Positions 11,010-22,639 of a stretch of 64,000 bases of DNA are shown piece by piece. A model generated the notes under the pieces. The model had not been told where the DNA came from. It worked only from the letters and a program-made list of their open reading frames with translations, and did not search any database. Source of the stretch: Metallyticus violacea (Eukaryota > Arthropoda > Insecta > Mantodea > Metallyticidae); contig CM060833.1 of assembly GCA_030762175.1 (NCBI GenBank), positions 5,174,001 through 5,238,000 on the forward strand. The letters run 5' to 3'. The translations under genes were made by a program, and so were the position numbers. Positions within the stretch are counted from its first letter, which is position 1; each line of letters starts with the position of its first letter.

Positions 11010-11731
11010 TTTTGGGTATGACAAAGCTTTCCACTCAATCGGTGCCGCATTTGTTAACAATGGACCTAAAATGCATCCAATAGAGTGTTTAGACTTGTTT
11101 AAACGCAAATCCAGCGAGTTTCTCCGACGTTTCATAACAGTAGATGAAACAGGTTCATCACTACACGTCAGAGACGAAGGAGCAGTTCAAACAGTGGATG
11201 GCAACAAGTGAAAGTGTATCAAAGAAAGCAAAAAACGTTTCAATCTGCAGGAAAAGTCATGACTACGGTTTCTGGGATTCTCATGGTGTGGTGCTTGTAG
11301 ACTACTCCAGAAGGGCAGAACTATCGCCGCGCTTCACTACAGGACCAACTGAAGGATGCTATTCAGACTAAACGTCTACATCTGGCGAAAAAGAACATTT
11401 TCTTTCATCAAATAATGCGCTTTCACACGCTTTGGGTTTGTTGCTGCATGACCTTAGCTTCCACATCCGCCATATTCGCCGGATTTGGCTCCCAGCTATT
11501 ATTTTTTGTTCCCAAACCTGAAGAAATGACTGATTAGACGAAGATTCACATCAAATGATGAGATTGAAGAAGAGACAGACGCTTATTTTTCACATTTGAA
11601 CAAAAGTTACTGAGGGTGTTAAAAGTTGGAAAGTTTATGGACTACAAGGCGACTATGTTAAAAATATAAAAATATTTTTCTCAAATCTTGTGTTTTCTTG
11701 GTGATACCGGGAACTATTAGAACGCCCTTAG
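11010..11731 (+). pseudogene. Mariner family M3 relic
   Basis: Decayed mariner transposase broken by frameshifts. The first catalytic motif reads TVDET. The second, normally HDN, reads HQ-NN here, and the third, normally APSDY, reads APSYYF, so two of three acidic residues are gone. SPDLAPS is intact. The end agaacgcccttagta corresponds to agaacgcccctcgta of the copy at 35924-37015. The 5' part is missing, replaced by the DD41D derivative. Confidence 0.7.
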
Positions 11732-11825
11732 TATGTAAAAACGGATTCTTACATAAAAGTGGAGAAGGTTGTGTTCCAAACTATTCGCCTACTTATAAAG
11801 TTACGAAAGAGAGATTTATTGCTTG

Positions 11826-12103
11826 ATGTGGTTTATTTACGGACGCTGTTTAACATCTCAGGTCATCAGCGTCCCATTCACGCTGGGCGTGAAATGGCCG
11901 ATAAATTTTGCTCAGAGGTCTTTTCTTTCAGGCCTGAGGTTCTTTTACATGCCGTAAATGTACGACACGGGACCACGGCTTTATTTCCCTTCCGAAAGAT
12001 TAGGATTTTTACGCCCGAAAAAATCCATCGGTCCTGGCCGGGTTTGAACCCGTGATCTTGGGTTTAGAAGGCAAGTAGGTTACCACTACACCTCCAGGAC
12101 CGA
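11826..12103 (-). repeat. SINE2 copy
   Basis: On the minus strand it starts with the tRNA-like head (cggtcctgg.ggtgtagtggtaacc ... ggttcaaaccc), continues through the shared body (ccgtgtcgtacatttacggc) and ends in the taaatcaa-type tail. Confidence 0.85.
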
Positions 12104-12879
12104 CTAGCCGCTCTCAGGTGGGACATAACTGAAATAATGTCACTATATAAAGAAACAATAGAAGGCTTGTTCAAGTTTCAGCCGCTGAAATTCACCAGAG
12201 GCAGCGATTTCATCAATTGGTGCAGGCTGGACGTTCAAAACTGGTGGTATTGTTGACTTCACATTTAATTTTTATGCTGCAGTAAACAAACATAACGTCA
12301 AAATCTGAGGATTGAAATCTTTTGTGTCTCCATAACGTGCTCTAGTGTGAAAGAATACGCCCCCTTTCTTTTTCGTTAAAAAAACAAATAAAGAAAGTTT
12401 CAAACTTTAATATGCTATAGTAAAGTTTCCTGCCACAGGTTGAGGAGGGAAATCTGCTCTCACTCTCTAACAGGATGGCAAACCCTCTCATTTTCACAAC
12501 AAAGACAGAAAGAGTCAATTGGCTATGATGATCGTAATAATAGAACAGTTCTTCGTAAGCCCCTACATTTCCCACACCTTACGCCCTTTGGGGGTTTGTT
12601 AAAGGCACAGTTTACATGCCAGCCTCATCACATATTACGCTTGGATCGAGTATCACATGAACCATTGTTGTTAATGAAGGTACAGGGGCGCGGCGTGCAT
12701 AAATCTGAGCCTATTTCACATTAGTGCGTTAATTTTTATTCACGAATTTGAAGGTTTCTTTGTTGAAATTAGTGTACTATCTGTGATATAAACGGCAGGT
12801 CGAAGATTTAACTACCTCAGTTGATTATGTCTGCCCTCTTCTGCGATTTTATAGAAATTAATGGACTATGGACAATATT
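12104..12879. other. Spacer, nothing recognised
   Basis: Several short open frames occur but none has a family resemblance or splice-site support. Confidence 0.45.
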
Positions 12880-12975
12880 CATTTAATATACAGTATTTCG
12901 ATATTGACGAATACCCCCTGAAGGAGAGTTCTAAAACTTATCGATCCTACCCACTAAGCGCCGAAAATGGCATTA
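12880..12975 (+). repeat. Leader of composite repeat B
   Basis: It contains actaagcgccgaaaatggca, matching the leader end of the other copies. It is separated from its array (13395-13860) by about 130 bp and an inserted SINE1. Confidence 0.5.
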
Positions 12976-13102
12976 TATTGACATTTAAAATACACTAGAA
13001 AGTGACAGGATAAAAATAAGATTAACGTTTAACACTGTAAATTACTACTAAAAACACGATATTTCAAGCCGCTATGTCGGCTATTGTCCCGTCTGTCAAA
13101 AG

Positions 13103-13394
13103 TTTTTTTTTTTAATTTTTTTAAGTGTTTAACGCCCGTTTTTACTACAGAGGCACCACAGGCGGTGACACTGATGATACATGAGATGAAATGATAAATT
13201 GGAAAAGGATATTTTCAAGGAAGGAAACGTTCCAGTCCTAAGTTTAGGATACCTCCCCGGCATTTGCCTTTTATGAGGACTGAGGAAAACCTGGAAAAAA
13301 CCTGAGTCAGGGAAAACGGTCCTGGTGGAAATCGAACCACATACCTCCGGCTTATGAGTCCGCGCCTTAACGACTTCGGCCACTCTCTGGCGGT
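13103..13394 (-). repeat. SINE1 copy, nearly full length
   Basis: Read on the minus strand: tRNA-like head with A-box-like (taaggcgcggactcat) and B-box-like (ggttcgatt) strings, body through gcaaatgccggggagg, and a terminal aaacgggcgttaaacac plus A run. Confidence 0.9.
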
Positions 13395-13870
13395 CGCGTG
13401 CGCGCGCGTGTTAACGCTTTACGGCCGCAATTTTTGTTTTTGCTCAACGAAACTCCGTATACAATGGCAATGAGGGCTTCTAAAAAATCCGCCAAATAAA
13501 ATTATTAGAAGTTGGAGATTACCTAAAACCCAAAATTTAAAAATCGCTCCAATATTTGCTTTTCGTTAAAATTTCGTATATGTCATTTAAATATATAAAT
13601 ATATTTCTGTAAATAACGGAAATTGGGCCGATAGGAATGGGGGTATATTGCAGAAACGAAAATTAAACCTAAAGCGAAAATATAAAAATAACTCTAGCGC
13701 AATAATATTTGATTTTTCGCAACGAAAAGCGGTATGTACCATATAAATAAAATAAGAAATATAGTTAATGAAAATCATGAAAATCGGACCATTAGGAGTG
13801 GGAGATTTACCTGAAAGCCAAAAATTAAAAATCGCTCCAGCCGCACCATTTCTCTGCTCTAGCTGTCAGT
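13395..13870 (+). repeat. Composite repeat B: about 140-bp tandem units
   Basis: After a cgcgcgcgtg run come gttaacgctttacggccgcaattttt and about three units of the same type as arrays A and C, the last ending near 13850. Confidence 0.7.
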
Positions 13871-14509
13871 AATAACCTTCACAAACTCTAAATTTGCAGA
13901 GTTTACGCAGCTCCTGCGTGACAGAATTTTTAGTAGTTTTGTGGTAAAATGAATGACATAATTGCTTCGTATTAACAATTAATACCATTAGTATTATAGT
14001 ATTATTTATACTACCTTAATTGTATTTTAGTGTATGCATGACGGCTGAAGGTGTGATTGTTTACCAGCTCTTCTGTTGTTTTCTTTCTAATTCTAATTGT
14101 CAAATGCAGCGGAACGGCGCGATATCTTGCTTGGATTATAGAGAAAGAGACGGTAAAATGTCAATAATTCATTTCAAGAGGGATTTACGCGTTTTCACAA
14201 AGTATGGTTCATAGATCATAAATTCATTTTTAATAATTCATGTAATTTAATTAAATTATCGCTTATTGAGAGCCACGTGTCATAATTTAAGAATTAAACA
14301 TTTTATAATAACAATACACAGCAATTCGTGGTATATTTAGCATAAATTAGTGTTTTTATTAATTTTAATATCCCATATCTCGGCCTACTGTATACAAAAA
14401 CTGCGCTCCCCCACTAGTTAGTGTCTGATTAGGTTTGCCGTGTCACCAAGGAGGTAGGTGTATAGAAACAAACTTTTTGAGTTTCTCTCTCTCTCCTGCA
14501 ATGCCGATT
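13871..14509. other. AT-rich spacer
   Basis: Nothing supported. The string gtttacgcagctcctgc near 13900 recurs near 39590. Confidence 0.4.
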
Positions 14510-15161
14510 TAACATATCTAAATTTCGGTAACAGTTCCGAATAATTCATATGACGCGGTAATAGTTTCGCTGCAATTCAGAAGTTGAAACATACCTGGGG
14601 GAAAAAAAATTCAATTTTGTAATAAGGAAAACAAAAGAAAGGTAAAAACAGCACAACCTTTAAATCATAAATATGTTGCTGCAGCAGCGTTTGGATTGCT
14701 TGCTAGTAACCTCCCACCCTTCCAGGCGGTGCAGTTCTTATACAGTCACAGGCTCCTCCTACTGGTGACGATTGCACCCTCTCCAGGGCTGATTTAAGAA
14801 CGGGCAACATAACTTGGATTCTATCGCAATTTTAGCGGAGACTCGGAAAAAATTAAATTCGCAATTAATTCTTTACCCACAGACTAACCTAACGCTAACC
14901 ACGGGTAAATCATAGAAAACGGCGGACCCAGTATTTGCTGCGACGAGCTACGGTCTGACGGCCTACGCTCGCCTCCTTTTTGTAAATAAAAATAGATAGC
15001 CGATTGTGTGTTACAATGTTAGCGGATAAATATCCGGTAACTCCAGCAAACGTTCGTAATGTCATCTAGCGGCAGAAAGCATAAGTAACTAGTCATGATA
15101 AACAAAATAAGTGAGTGCAACAAGAACCTAAGTGCTATATGAACTATTCGGAACAATTGCC
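14510..15161 (+). repeat. Anonymous dispersed repeat R2, copy 1
   Basis: A stretch of about 600 bp that recurs, diverged, at 52690-53297 in the same orientation. Shared landmarks are ggtaacagttc, tcaattttgtaataa, gcaattttagcgga, actcggaaaaaattaaatt, gtaatgtcatctag and gcaacaagaacctaag. It is noncoding. Confidence 0.75.
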
Positions 15162-15360
15162 TAAATGTCATTAAAATTAAGTTGGTGTGTTTTAAATCGG
15201 AAATAATCATTTTAACCGACGCGTACCATATTTAAATATCTGTTGGAGTGCAAGCAATATATTGCAGCAGTGTGTAACCCGCGAAATTTAAGAACCGAAA
15301 TTTATGTAAGTTGTTTAAAAATATTAGTATGACTGTCTTTAAGGGAGGACTAGAAGTCGT

Positions 15361-15580
15361 GTCCCACCATACCGTCCTCCCTGGCTGAGGTTTTTTTCCA
15401 GATTTCCCCCAGTTCTCATAATTGGCAAATGCCGGGGAGGTACCCTAAAACTTAGGCCTAGAGCGTTTCCTTCCTTTAAAAACCCTTTCCCAACATCATT
15501 TCATCTCATATATCATCAGTGTTCATCGCCTGTGGTGCCTCAGTAGCAAAAATCGGGCGTTAAACACCATTAAAAACAAA
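15361..15580 (+). repeat. SINE1 copy, 5'-truncated
   Basis: The tRNA-like head is absent; the body from accgtcctccctgg to gggcgttaaacac is present. Confidence 0.85.
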
Positions 15581-16134
15581 AGGAGACATTCCTTGACAAG
15601 ATTTCTATTTGAAGGTAAGTGTATTCAGAAATCGCCTTCACCTGTCAAAAGAATTAATATATGTAACACGATGATTCTTTCAGAAATGATCAAGTTTAAC
15701 TGTTACCATAGAAACGAAGACACTGGTGCTGTGGGAAGGCTTGAGTTCTCAGCACAGTCGATGTGCAAATGTTTTTATAATTCTGTAAAATGCACAAGTA
15801 AGAACTGTTTCCATGGTAACAAATGTCTGACGATCTGAGCGGACACATCAATAGTTATAATGAAACTTACCAGGTCACGTGGCTGAACAGCGAATTGTTT
15901 GCTTTTGTGAGATGATCCAGTTTGTCACTTCAGGAGTAAATAACTTGCGCGATGCAATATTTATTAAATAATACCCAAACTAAATTTCTTAGCTAAAAAT
16001 ACACGGTGAATTAGAAAGCGGTTCTATTGTTAGAATAGCACGGTGTTTGCTTCACACATACACACACACTCGCACACACGAGGAAGAAAGCGCACAGAGT
16101 ACGCTTTGGTGGTGGTGGTTACTGATCCGAAACC
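15581..16134. other. Spacer
   Basis: Nothing recognised apart from a short CA-rich run near 16050-16080. Confidence 0.45.
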
Positions 16135-16300
16135 ATGTCCTCTACTCTGCCGGGCTCGACACCAACTGAAGGCCTCGTGACGTACGCGGCGCTTGGCGTC
16201 GTTACCATGGAGCCCGATATAAATATCGCGACCGCCTCACTGCGCATGTCCCTCGCCCTTGCAGGGAAAGTCCCCTCTCTTTGAGAGAAATTTTGCGAGG
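16100..16300. promoter_or_regulatory. GC-rich, CpG-rich island with a small ORF on each strand
   Basis: This is the most CpG-rich patch in the window. On the plus strand a 49-codon ORF (16135-16284) has two in-frame ATGs, the second in a good context (ttaccatgg). On the minus strand a longer frame runs 16394-16119. The patch holds tgacgtacg, a palindromic atataaatat-like string and gcgcatg. It could be a promoter, a first exon or an old insertion. I do not recognise either peptide. Confidence 0.3.
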
Positions 16301-16648
16301 AAAGTTGGCAATTAAGGTTCAAAGGGAGAGTTGACTTGAATAACATTTTTCTTAATGCGTTCGTATTCTTTTCTTCCTCTTTTTCCTTTCTCATTCTTTA
16401 ACTGACAGAGGAAATTTAAGTAATAAATCGTTTTTTAAGCGTTTAACATTCTATGTCGACAGCTAAAGTCTTGGCAATGCCGCAAATAACCCCGGAGTGC
16501 ATGGATGTCTTAAGGTCTACAGACACAAGGCGAAATCATAACACTGGTTTAAAAAATCCTTTCACAAGAATGAAATTAATTGAGTTCATATACTAGCAGT
16601 GGTTAGCCAGAATACTGGAACCATTTGACGTGTTATATCAATCACATT
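16301..16648. other. Spacer
   Basis: Nothing recognised. Confidence 0.45.
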
Positions 16649-16933
16649 TACCGCCACGGGTGGCCCAGGTCGTTAAGGCGCGGACTCGTGAGCGAGAGGT
16701 CTGGGTTTCGAATCCTGCCAGGACCATCCTCTCTGACTGAGGATTTTTTTTAGGTTTTACTCAGTCCTCATAAATGGCAAATGCCGGGGAGGTACCCTAC
16801 ACTTAGGCCTAGAACTTTAACCTCCTTAAAAAATATCCTTTCCCAATGTATCATTTCATCTCATGTATCATCAGTGCCACCGCCCGTGGTGCCTCAGTAG
16901 TAAAAACGGGCGTTTAACACTATTAAAAAAAAT
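16649..16933 (+). repeat. SINE1 copy, full length, with target-site duplication
   Basis: It runs from ccgccacgggtggccc to the A-rich tail and is flanked by an 11-bp direct repeat tcaatcacatt (16638-16648 and 16934-16944). Confidence 0.95.
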
Positions 16934-16973
16934 TCAATCACATTCATTTCATGCTTTATATTTTCCATGGTTC

Positions 16974-17261
16974 ATTTGATTTATTTACGGGCGTTCTTTA
17001 ATATCTCAGGTCATCAGCGTCCCATTCAATTCAGGGCGTGAAACGGCCGATAAATTTTGCTCAGAGGCCTCTCTTTCAGGCTTGAGGTTCTTTTTCGTGC
17101 CGTAAATGTACGACACGGGACCCACGGTTTTACTTCCCTTCCGCAGGAAGCCATACTTAGGAGTTTTACGCCCGAAAATATCCATCGATCCTGGCCGGGT
17201 TCGAATCCGCGGTCTTGAGTTTAGAAATCAAGTATGGTTACCACTACACCACCAGGACCGA
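16974..17261 (-). repeat. SINE2 copy, full length
   Basis: Minus-strand head ggtcctggtggtgtagtgg, T-arm-like ggattcgaacccgg, body and taaatcaaatg tail. It abuts a mariner M1 fragment at its 5' end. Confidence 0.9.
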
Positions 17262-17477
17262 TGAAATTTAAGTGTGACGAAGAAGTGATGAATGCTGTTT
17301 ATGCCCATTTTGCATACAAAACTTGGGGGGGGGGTTGAAATGTTAATTCAAAGATGTGAGAAGTGTGTTGCCATTAAGGGTAACTATATTGAAAAATGAA
17401 ATATAGTTTTTGTTTTTATCATGCCTAGAAAATGGTTGGGCCGGAAACTTATGGATCTATGCTCGTATAGTTGACAG
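17262..17477 (+). pseudogene. Mariner M1, C-terminal fragment and terminal repeat
   Basis: The fragment begins inside the last transposase codons (KFKCDEEVMNAVYAHF type), with a G run replacing part of the frame, and ends ggccggaaacttatggatc followed by TA. Confidence 0.75.
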
Positions 17478-17690
17478 TTGTTCAATGAATCCGTGCAAAC
17501 GCAAAAGATGGCAGCATTAAATTGTTTTCACATTACTTTGGAAACGTGGTGAATGATGTACCTCAATAAAAACAATTACTCTGTGCTTAAATTTGTAAAT
17601 AAGCATTCAAAACGAATTAGATGTGTTAATAAAACATTACATTTTGAAAGGAGAAACTCCTGCAGAAACTTAAGCGAATCTGAATTTTCA

Positions 17691-18560
17691 CTTAGGGCCT
17701 TATATAAAATGTTCATTCCAAAGATGATGTGAGCAAGCGAAAATCTCTTGAAGCAAGATCAGGGCTACACGGAGGATGCTCCAGGACTTTTCACTTGAAT
17801 TTTCGCAGCGTTTTATTTATCTGTTGGCAGAATGAGGACATGCGTTGTCATGCAAGAACATAATGCCTTTGGTTGCTTACGAAGTTTCCTGAGGATTTAC
17901 AATAGAAACCGATGTTTATTATTCGTCCTTGAGCATCACTTTCCCAGCAGATGGTGTCACTTTACACTGCTTTGCCGCACGCTTTGTCTCCGACTGATTA
18001 TGGTGAACCCAAAACTCATCAGCTGTCTAATGTACTGCGTCCATCATCGTGGTAGCGATTGAGATGCTGTAATGGCAGATACATTCTTTGCATTTTGCGT
18101 TGTGGGGTCAACATGTAACCTGTCATGAAAAATGAGGTGGGCCGTGCTTGTGAACAACAAAAGCAACGGCTCTATGTCTATAGTTACCTTTTTGTCAACT
18201 CGGATTAAGTCTTTAACTCGTTGCAAATTTGCTTCTGGAGCAATGTCCGTTGGTACCCTCCCTTCCTCAACTTTTGAACCCATTATAAACATCTTGACGT
18301 GACAGGCACATCTCATCGTAGATGGGAAGTATTTCTTTATGATTCCATGTCTTCTGCCCACAAAATTTGTACAATAAAGCGCTGCTCGAGGGCTTTAACT
18401 TAATCAGAGGCGCCGCCATCTTGCAACTGCTGTTTCGCTATTGCAAACGTCGGCTATTTCGTTTAAATGTCACCAGACGAACGTTGCCATCTAGTGACAA
18501 TAGCCCCATTCTAACATGTAGCACCCCACGTCAATCTGTAACTGGCTTATTGACCTACCC
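17691..18560 (-). pseudogene. Mariner family M4 relic
   Basis: On the minus strand the N-terminal part reads FIMGSKVEEGR, then NLQRVKDLIRVDKKVTI and FHDRLHV, the helix-turn-helix region of a mariner transposase. Farther along is KVTPSAGKVML, then LHDNACPHSA, the second catalytic block. Stops and frameshifts break the chain. Related relics lie at 42440-42790 and 50340-50650; all three share a cATCTAGTGnCAAT string near the 5' end. Confidence 0.65.
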
Positions 18561-18599
18561 TGGTATTTTGCAGTCATTTGTAAATGAAAAGAAAAACTA

Positions 18600-18850
18600 T
18601 CGGCGTGTTGGGTGCCACGTTTGTTAACTATAGAATGATTTGTCTCTTCAGGGAAGAATTTGGAGATGTTTAAACGAGTCCTAGTGAATTTCGGAGACGA
18701 TTTATGAAGTCGAAGAAACGTTTGGGTTTGCCACGTCGTAATTCTAATTTATTTTTGTGAAAAGAGCAAAAACCATAATCAGTGAATATTACGCTTTGCT
18801 ACTGGGGCGTCATCAACGTACAAGTCTGCAATTACCATCTCAGAATCGTT
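18600..18850 (+). pseudogene. Mariner M3, internally deleted fragment
   Basis: Remnants of the pre-catalytic region (a tgtttaaacgagtcc-type block) lead directly to a KGRTI..EYY-like block (aaaaccataatcagtgaatattacg), skipping the first catalytic motif. A 3'-like end remains at 19110-19240 beyond the SINE2. Confidence 0.45.
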
Positions 18851-18856
18851 CTTGAT

Positions 18857-19098
18857 TTGTTTTACTTGCGGACGATCTTTGCCATTTCAGATCATCAACA
18901 TCCTATTCAATTCAGGACGTAAAGCGGTCGATTTTTTTTCTTCAGAAATCTTTCAGGCTTGAGGTTGTTTTACTTGTCCCACAGGTTTACTTCCCTTCCT
19001 ATGTAAAATGTTTACGCCCGGAAAAAAATTCATCGACCCTGCAAGGATTAAACCGGCGATCTAAGATCTATAAGGTCACCACTAGACCACCATCACCA
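18857..19098 (-). repeat. SINE2 copy, diverged, inserted in M3 remains
   Basis: The body blocks atcatcaacatcctattca and tttacgcccggaaaaaa are present. The head is eroded. Confidence 0.7.
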
Positions 19099-19240
19099 AC
19101 AATATCTCAGAATTATTGGCTTAAGATCTGGATATAAAATCGTCGCAATAAGTGTATGGATTAGCAATAAGATTATGTTGAGAAATAAGTCTATATTTTC
19201 CCCAAAAAGTCGTGTCTTTGTTTTTGAACACCCTTTATAT

Positions 19241-19917
19241 CAAATAACACGAATTTAACTCAAATCTTAACAGTTTACACATAAACGGATTGTCAACCTA
19301 TTATTGTCGAGAATGAATGACAGATAAGGAATTCAGATTTATTTATTGATGATGAAAGAGGTCACTTGAACCATTAAAATACTTGCTAACGTCTAAATAC
19401 ACAAGATTGCAAAGCCCCCTTACTACTTTAATACACGTCCGTTTAAGAAATGCCTGTTATTTATATGCTTGGTTCCGAAATCTCAGACATCGGGACAAGT
19501 TTTTATTAGATTTCGAAATAACCATTTTAAACTGTGTGTCACCAGCCAAGAGAGAGAGTCTGTTGGTTCCCGACAGTGCTATATTAATGTCGTTTAAAGA
19601 GACATCTAAACACAATTTACTTTTCGGAAGATGCTCGGAATTTAATTTTGCGGACGATTAAGCCTGTTAGCCCACCCGAAACAGGGTTTGTCCCATTTCT
19701 TCCTCCGGATTTGTGAAGAAAATAATGGCAGTGGCGGCCCGTATTCTCGGCTGCGACAGACAATCTCCAGCGCGGCGTTGAAACTTGGCAAAGTGGGGAG
19801 ATGCAAGAAAACTGTGAGAATGAAAGCTATAAAAGTATCAATAATGTCATCTGATGAACGTGTTCTCAACTGCTCGCCCGTTCAAATGCTGAGCAACAAT
19901 GCGGTCATATAGGGTCA
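19241..19917. other. Unique spacer, possibly conserved noncoding
   Basis: 19620-19800 is non-repetitive in this window and moderately GC-rich. There are open frames on both strands but no recognisable product. Confidence 0.3.
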
Positions 19918-20140
19918 GATCTGGACTGTAGAGTAAATGATGTAAACATTTGACTCTTGCATAAATTGCGTTGTTTCCAGTGCAGTGTAGGCAGAGGCGT
20001 TGTCGGAGTCCAACAGGCAGGCCACCATGATTGCGCCAAAAATATTTGCTTTAGATCCATAAAGTTTTGCCGCCAGTAACTCAAAATCATTATGCAACAT
20101 TTTCGTGGTTCGTACAACGTTACGATGTAAGGACACAATT
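19918..20140 (-). pseudogene. Mariner-like catalytic fragment
   Basis: The minus-strand frame includes DNASAYTALETTQFMQES, which resembles the DNA..HTA..T..FLQ stretch after the second catalytic Asp of mariner transposases. Both sides are lost. Confidence 0.45.
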
Positions 20141-20385
20141 TCTCATCTCACTTTCGTAGACTGCGGACTCACGCAAATATGAGCGAGGTGTGGTTAAAAA
20201 TTGTGCTTGTTGATTTAAACTACAGGTTGTCAAAAGCTTAGCTGGTAAAATATTATTAGAACCTGTTAAAAATTGTGCTCATTCTCATATAAGGGGTTCG
20301 TTTAACTTGGTATAGATTTGACAATGATTTATATATAACGACCTCGAAACCTGCAACCATTTCCGTTGGTAGAAGTTCGAGGGTA

Positions 20386-21636
20386 GGTCCATAAGTTTCC
20401 GGCCTAACCATTTTCAAGATATGATAAAGACAAAAACTATATTTCACTTTTCAATACAGTTATCCTTTATTGCATATACACTTCTCACATCTTTGAATTA
20501 ACAAATGAACCCCCCCTACCAAAAATAGTCAGAAGTCTTGCCTGCAAAATGGGCATAAACAGCATCCATCACTTTTTCGTCACACTTACATTTTCTTCCT
20601 CGCATGTCCTTCATGAGTTTCGAAAAGAGGAAATAAACACTGGGGGCTAGATCTGGGCTGTACCTTGGATGGTCGATTTCCTAGAATCCACATTTCTTCA
20701 CAGCTTCCTTTGCAACAAGAGCTGTGTGCACATGCGCGTTGTCGTGAAGAAGGCGCACACCACCACTCAGTTTTCCTTGCCTTTTCTCTTTGATGGAAGC
20801 ATGTAGTCTGTGCAGTAGACCAGTATAGTACTCCCCATTTACTGTGGTGTTCCTCTCCTTGAAGTCAATGAAGAGTATTCCTTCACAGTCCCAAAAGATT
20901 GTGGCCATGATCTTCTTGGTTGACTGAGTGACCTTGCCTTTAGAGGCGGTGCTTCGCCAGGTTTACGCTACTCTATAGCTCTTTTGGACAAGGGATCATA
21001 GTTTCATGTCCTGTAACAATGGTTTGCAGAACTTCTCTCTCGTTGCCACGGCAGGGCTCCAAAAATGCCTGACAACAGATGACTCGTTGCTGCTTTTGGA
21101 CTGAGGAAAGACGTCTAGGCACTAACCTTATTCATGTTTAAATGTTCATGAATAATTCGAAGGATTGTTGTTTTAGAAAGACCCAACCTTGCTGCTATTT
21201 CTGTAACTTTGAGTTCCCGATCTTCCATAATTTCTCCTTTCACAAGAGCGATGTTTTCAGGAGTGAGCACCTCCAAGGGCCGACCTACACGTTTTTCGTC
21301 TTCAATGCTTTCTCGACCCATTCGAAAAAGTTTGGCCCATTCTTTTACGGTAGAATATGAGGGGGATGCTTCCCCATATACACCGTCCAATCGCTGTTTA
21401 ATTTCATTTGGAGTAAGTCCTTCTTTTGTGAAGAACTTAATAACAGCTCGAAACTCCATTTTGAACATGTCACAATCTTCTACATAGCCTTCTTTATGCA
21501 ACTATATCTGAACAACTGAACACAGCGGAGCGGAAGATACAGATGCAATTATTTACTTAACAGATAAGGTATGACGCCAGATAAAGCTTTTGTGAAAGCG
21601 ATAATCCTCATCGGCGAGTCCGGAAACTTATGGACC
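20386..21636 (-). mobile_element. Mariner M1, full-length but dead element
   Basis: The element is 1251 bp, bounded by inverted ends ggtccataagtttccgg and ccggaaacttatggacc and flanked by TA on both sides (20384-20385, 21637-21638). The minus-strand transposase starts near 21450 (MEFRAVIKFF), has an N-terminal HTH domain (YSTVKEWAKLFRMGRES, then ARLGLSKTTILRII) and a DD34D-type catalytic domain. It is inactive on three counts. The first catalytic region reads VTGHET, with Asp replaced by His. A stop follows KKCGF. The third reads APSVYF where APSDYF is expected. The second (LLHDNAHVH) is intact. Confidence 0.9.
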
Positions 21637-21638
21637 TA

Positions 21639-22639
21639 CCTTCGTATGTTGAGAATTCGATCCCGCGAAATACCTAAACTATTTCTACCTTACGATACAC
21701 TGTATTGTCTCTCAGGAAATAAATGACACTTTTGGCTTCTGACCTACGCTATAATTTTAACAGTTATGGCAGTTTGTTACTGTTTGTTTCATTTATTAGA
21801 AATGATAAACCTCCCTTTTGTCATACAATACACGCATTTGTCGAGACGTAATCTGGTGGTAAGAGATATGGGGAATTCCGTTCCCCTCTATTTACTCAAG
21901 AGAGAAACGTTCCCTTAAGGATCAAACGCCTGGCAGACAACAGATGTACCACATGTATACTTATGTGTTGGATATGTTGCATACCCTTCAGGCGCTTTAT
22001 CGAACTCTTGGTTATTCCCATTGTATGGTGTATTAATAGAAGTATTTGCTTTAATTAATATTTTCGTTTTAATGAAAAATATTGTTTGAAGGGTTTTTAT
22101 TTATGAAAATCGAATATTTATCGGCCACTGTGGTAAAGCAGACATTACTGAGAGACTATATTGCTAGGCAACAATTCATTTGTTTTACTGAAGAGTATGT
22201 CATTACAGCAACAAAATAATTTGTTGATCACTTTAATTATAGTTTGTGTTATGAAAACATTTTATTGTAAAATAAACATAAACATTGTCCTAGAGAGAAA
22301 ATAGGGACAGAAAACCTGCTCAATAAATAAATAATAGAGGCGTTTATGCTATTAGCTTTTCCGCTTTTAAATGAGAAAAGTTTCATATGTTTAAACCCAA
22401 GTATATTAGTTTATTGACTAGAATATTTGTTAACAATGATTATTTCAGCACTTATGTAGTTTTTGCACTCATACCATAATATCTGGTCAAAAAGATTGGA
22501 TATTAGGTTAGGTAATTTGTTTTTTGTGTGTTAATTTATTGTCCTAAAATTTATTTTTCCAATATTATGTTACCTTAGTGATTAAATTACACGTGGTACC
22601 AGTTTTATTGTTGTCACTTCTGTTCTCGACTATGAGAGG
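21639..22639. other. AT-rich spacer
   Basis: Nothing recognised over about 1 kb. Confidence 0.5.
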
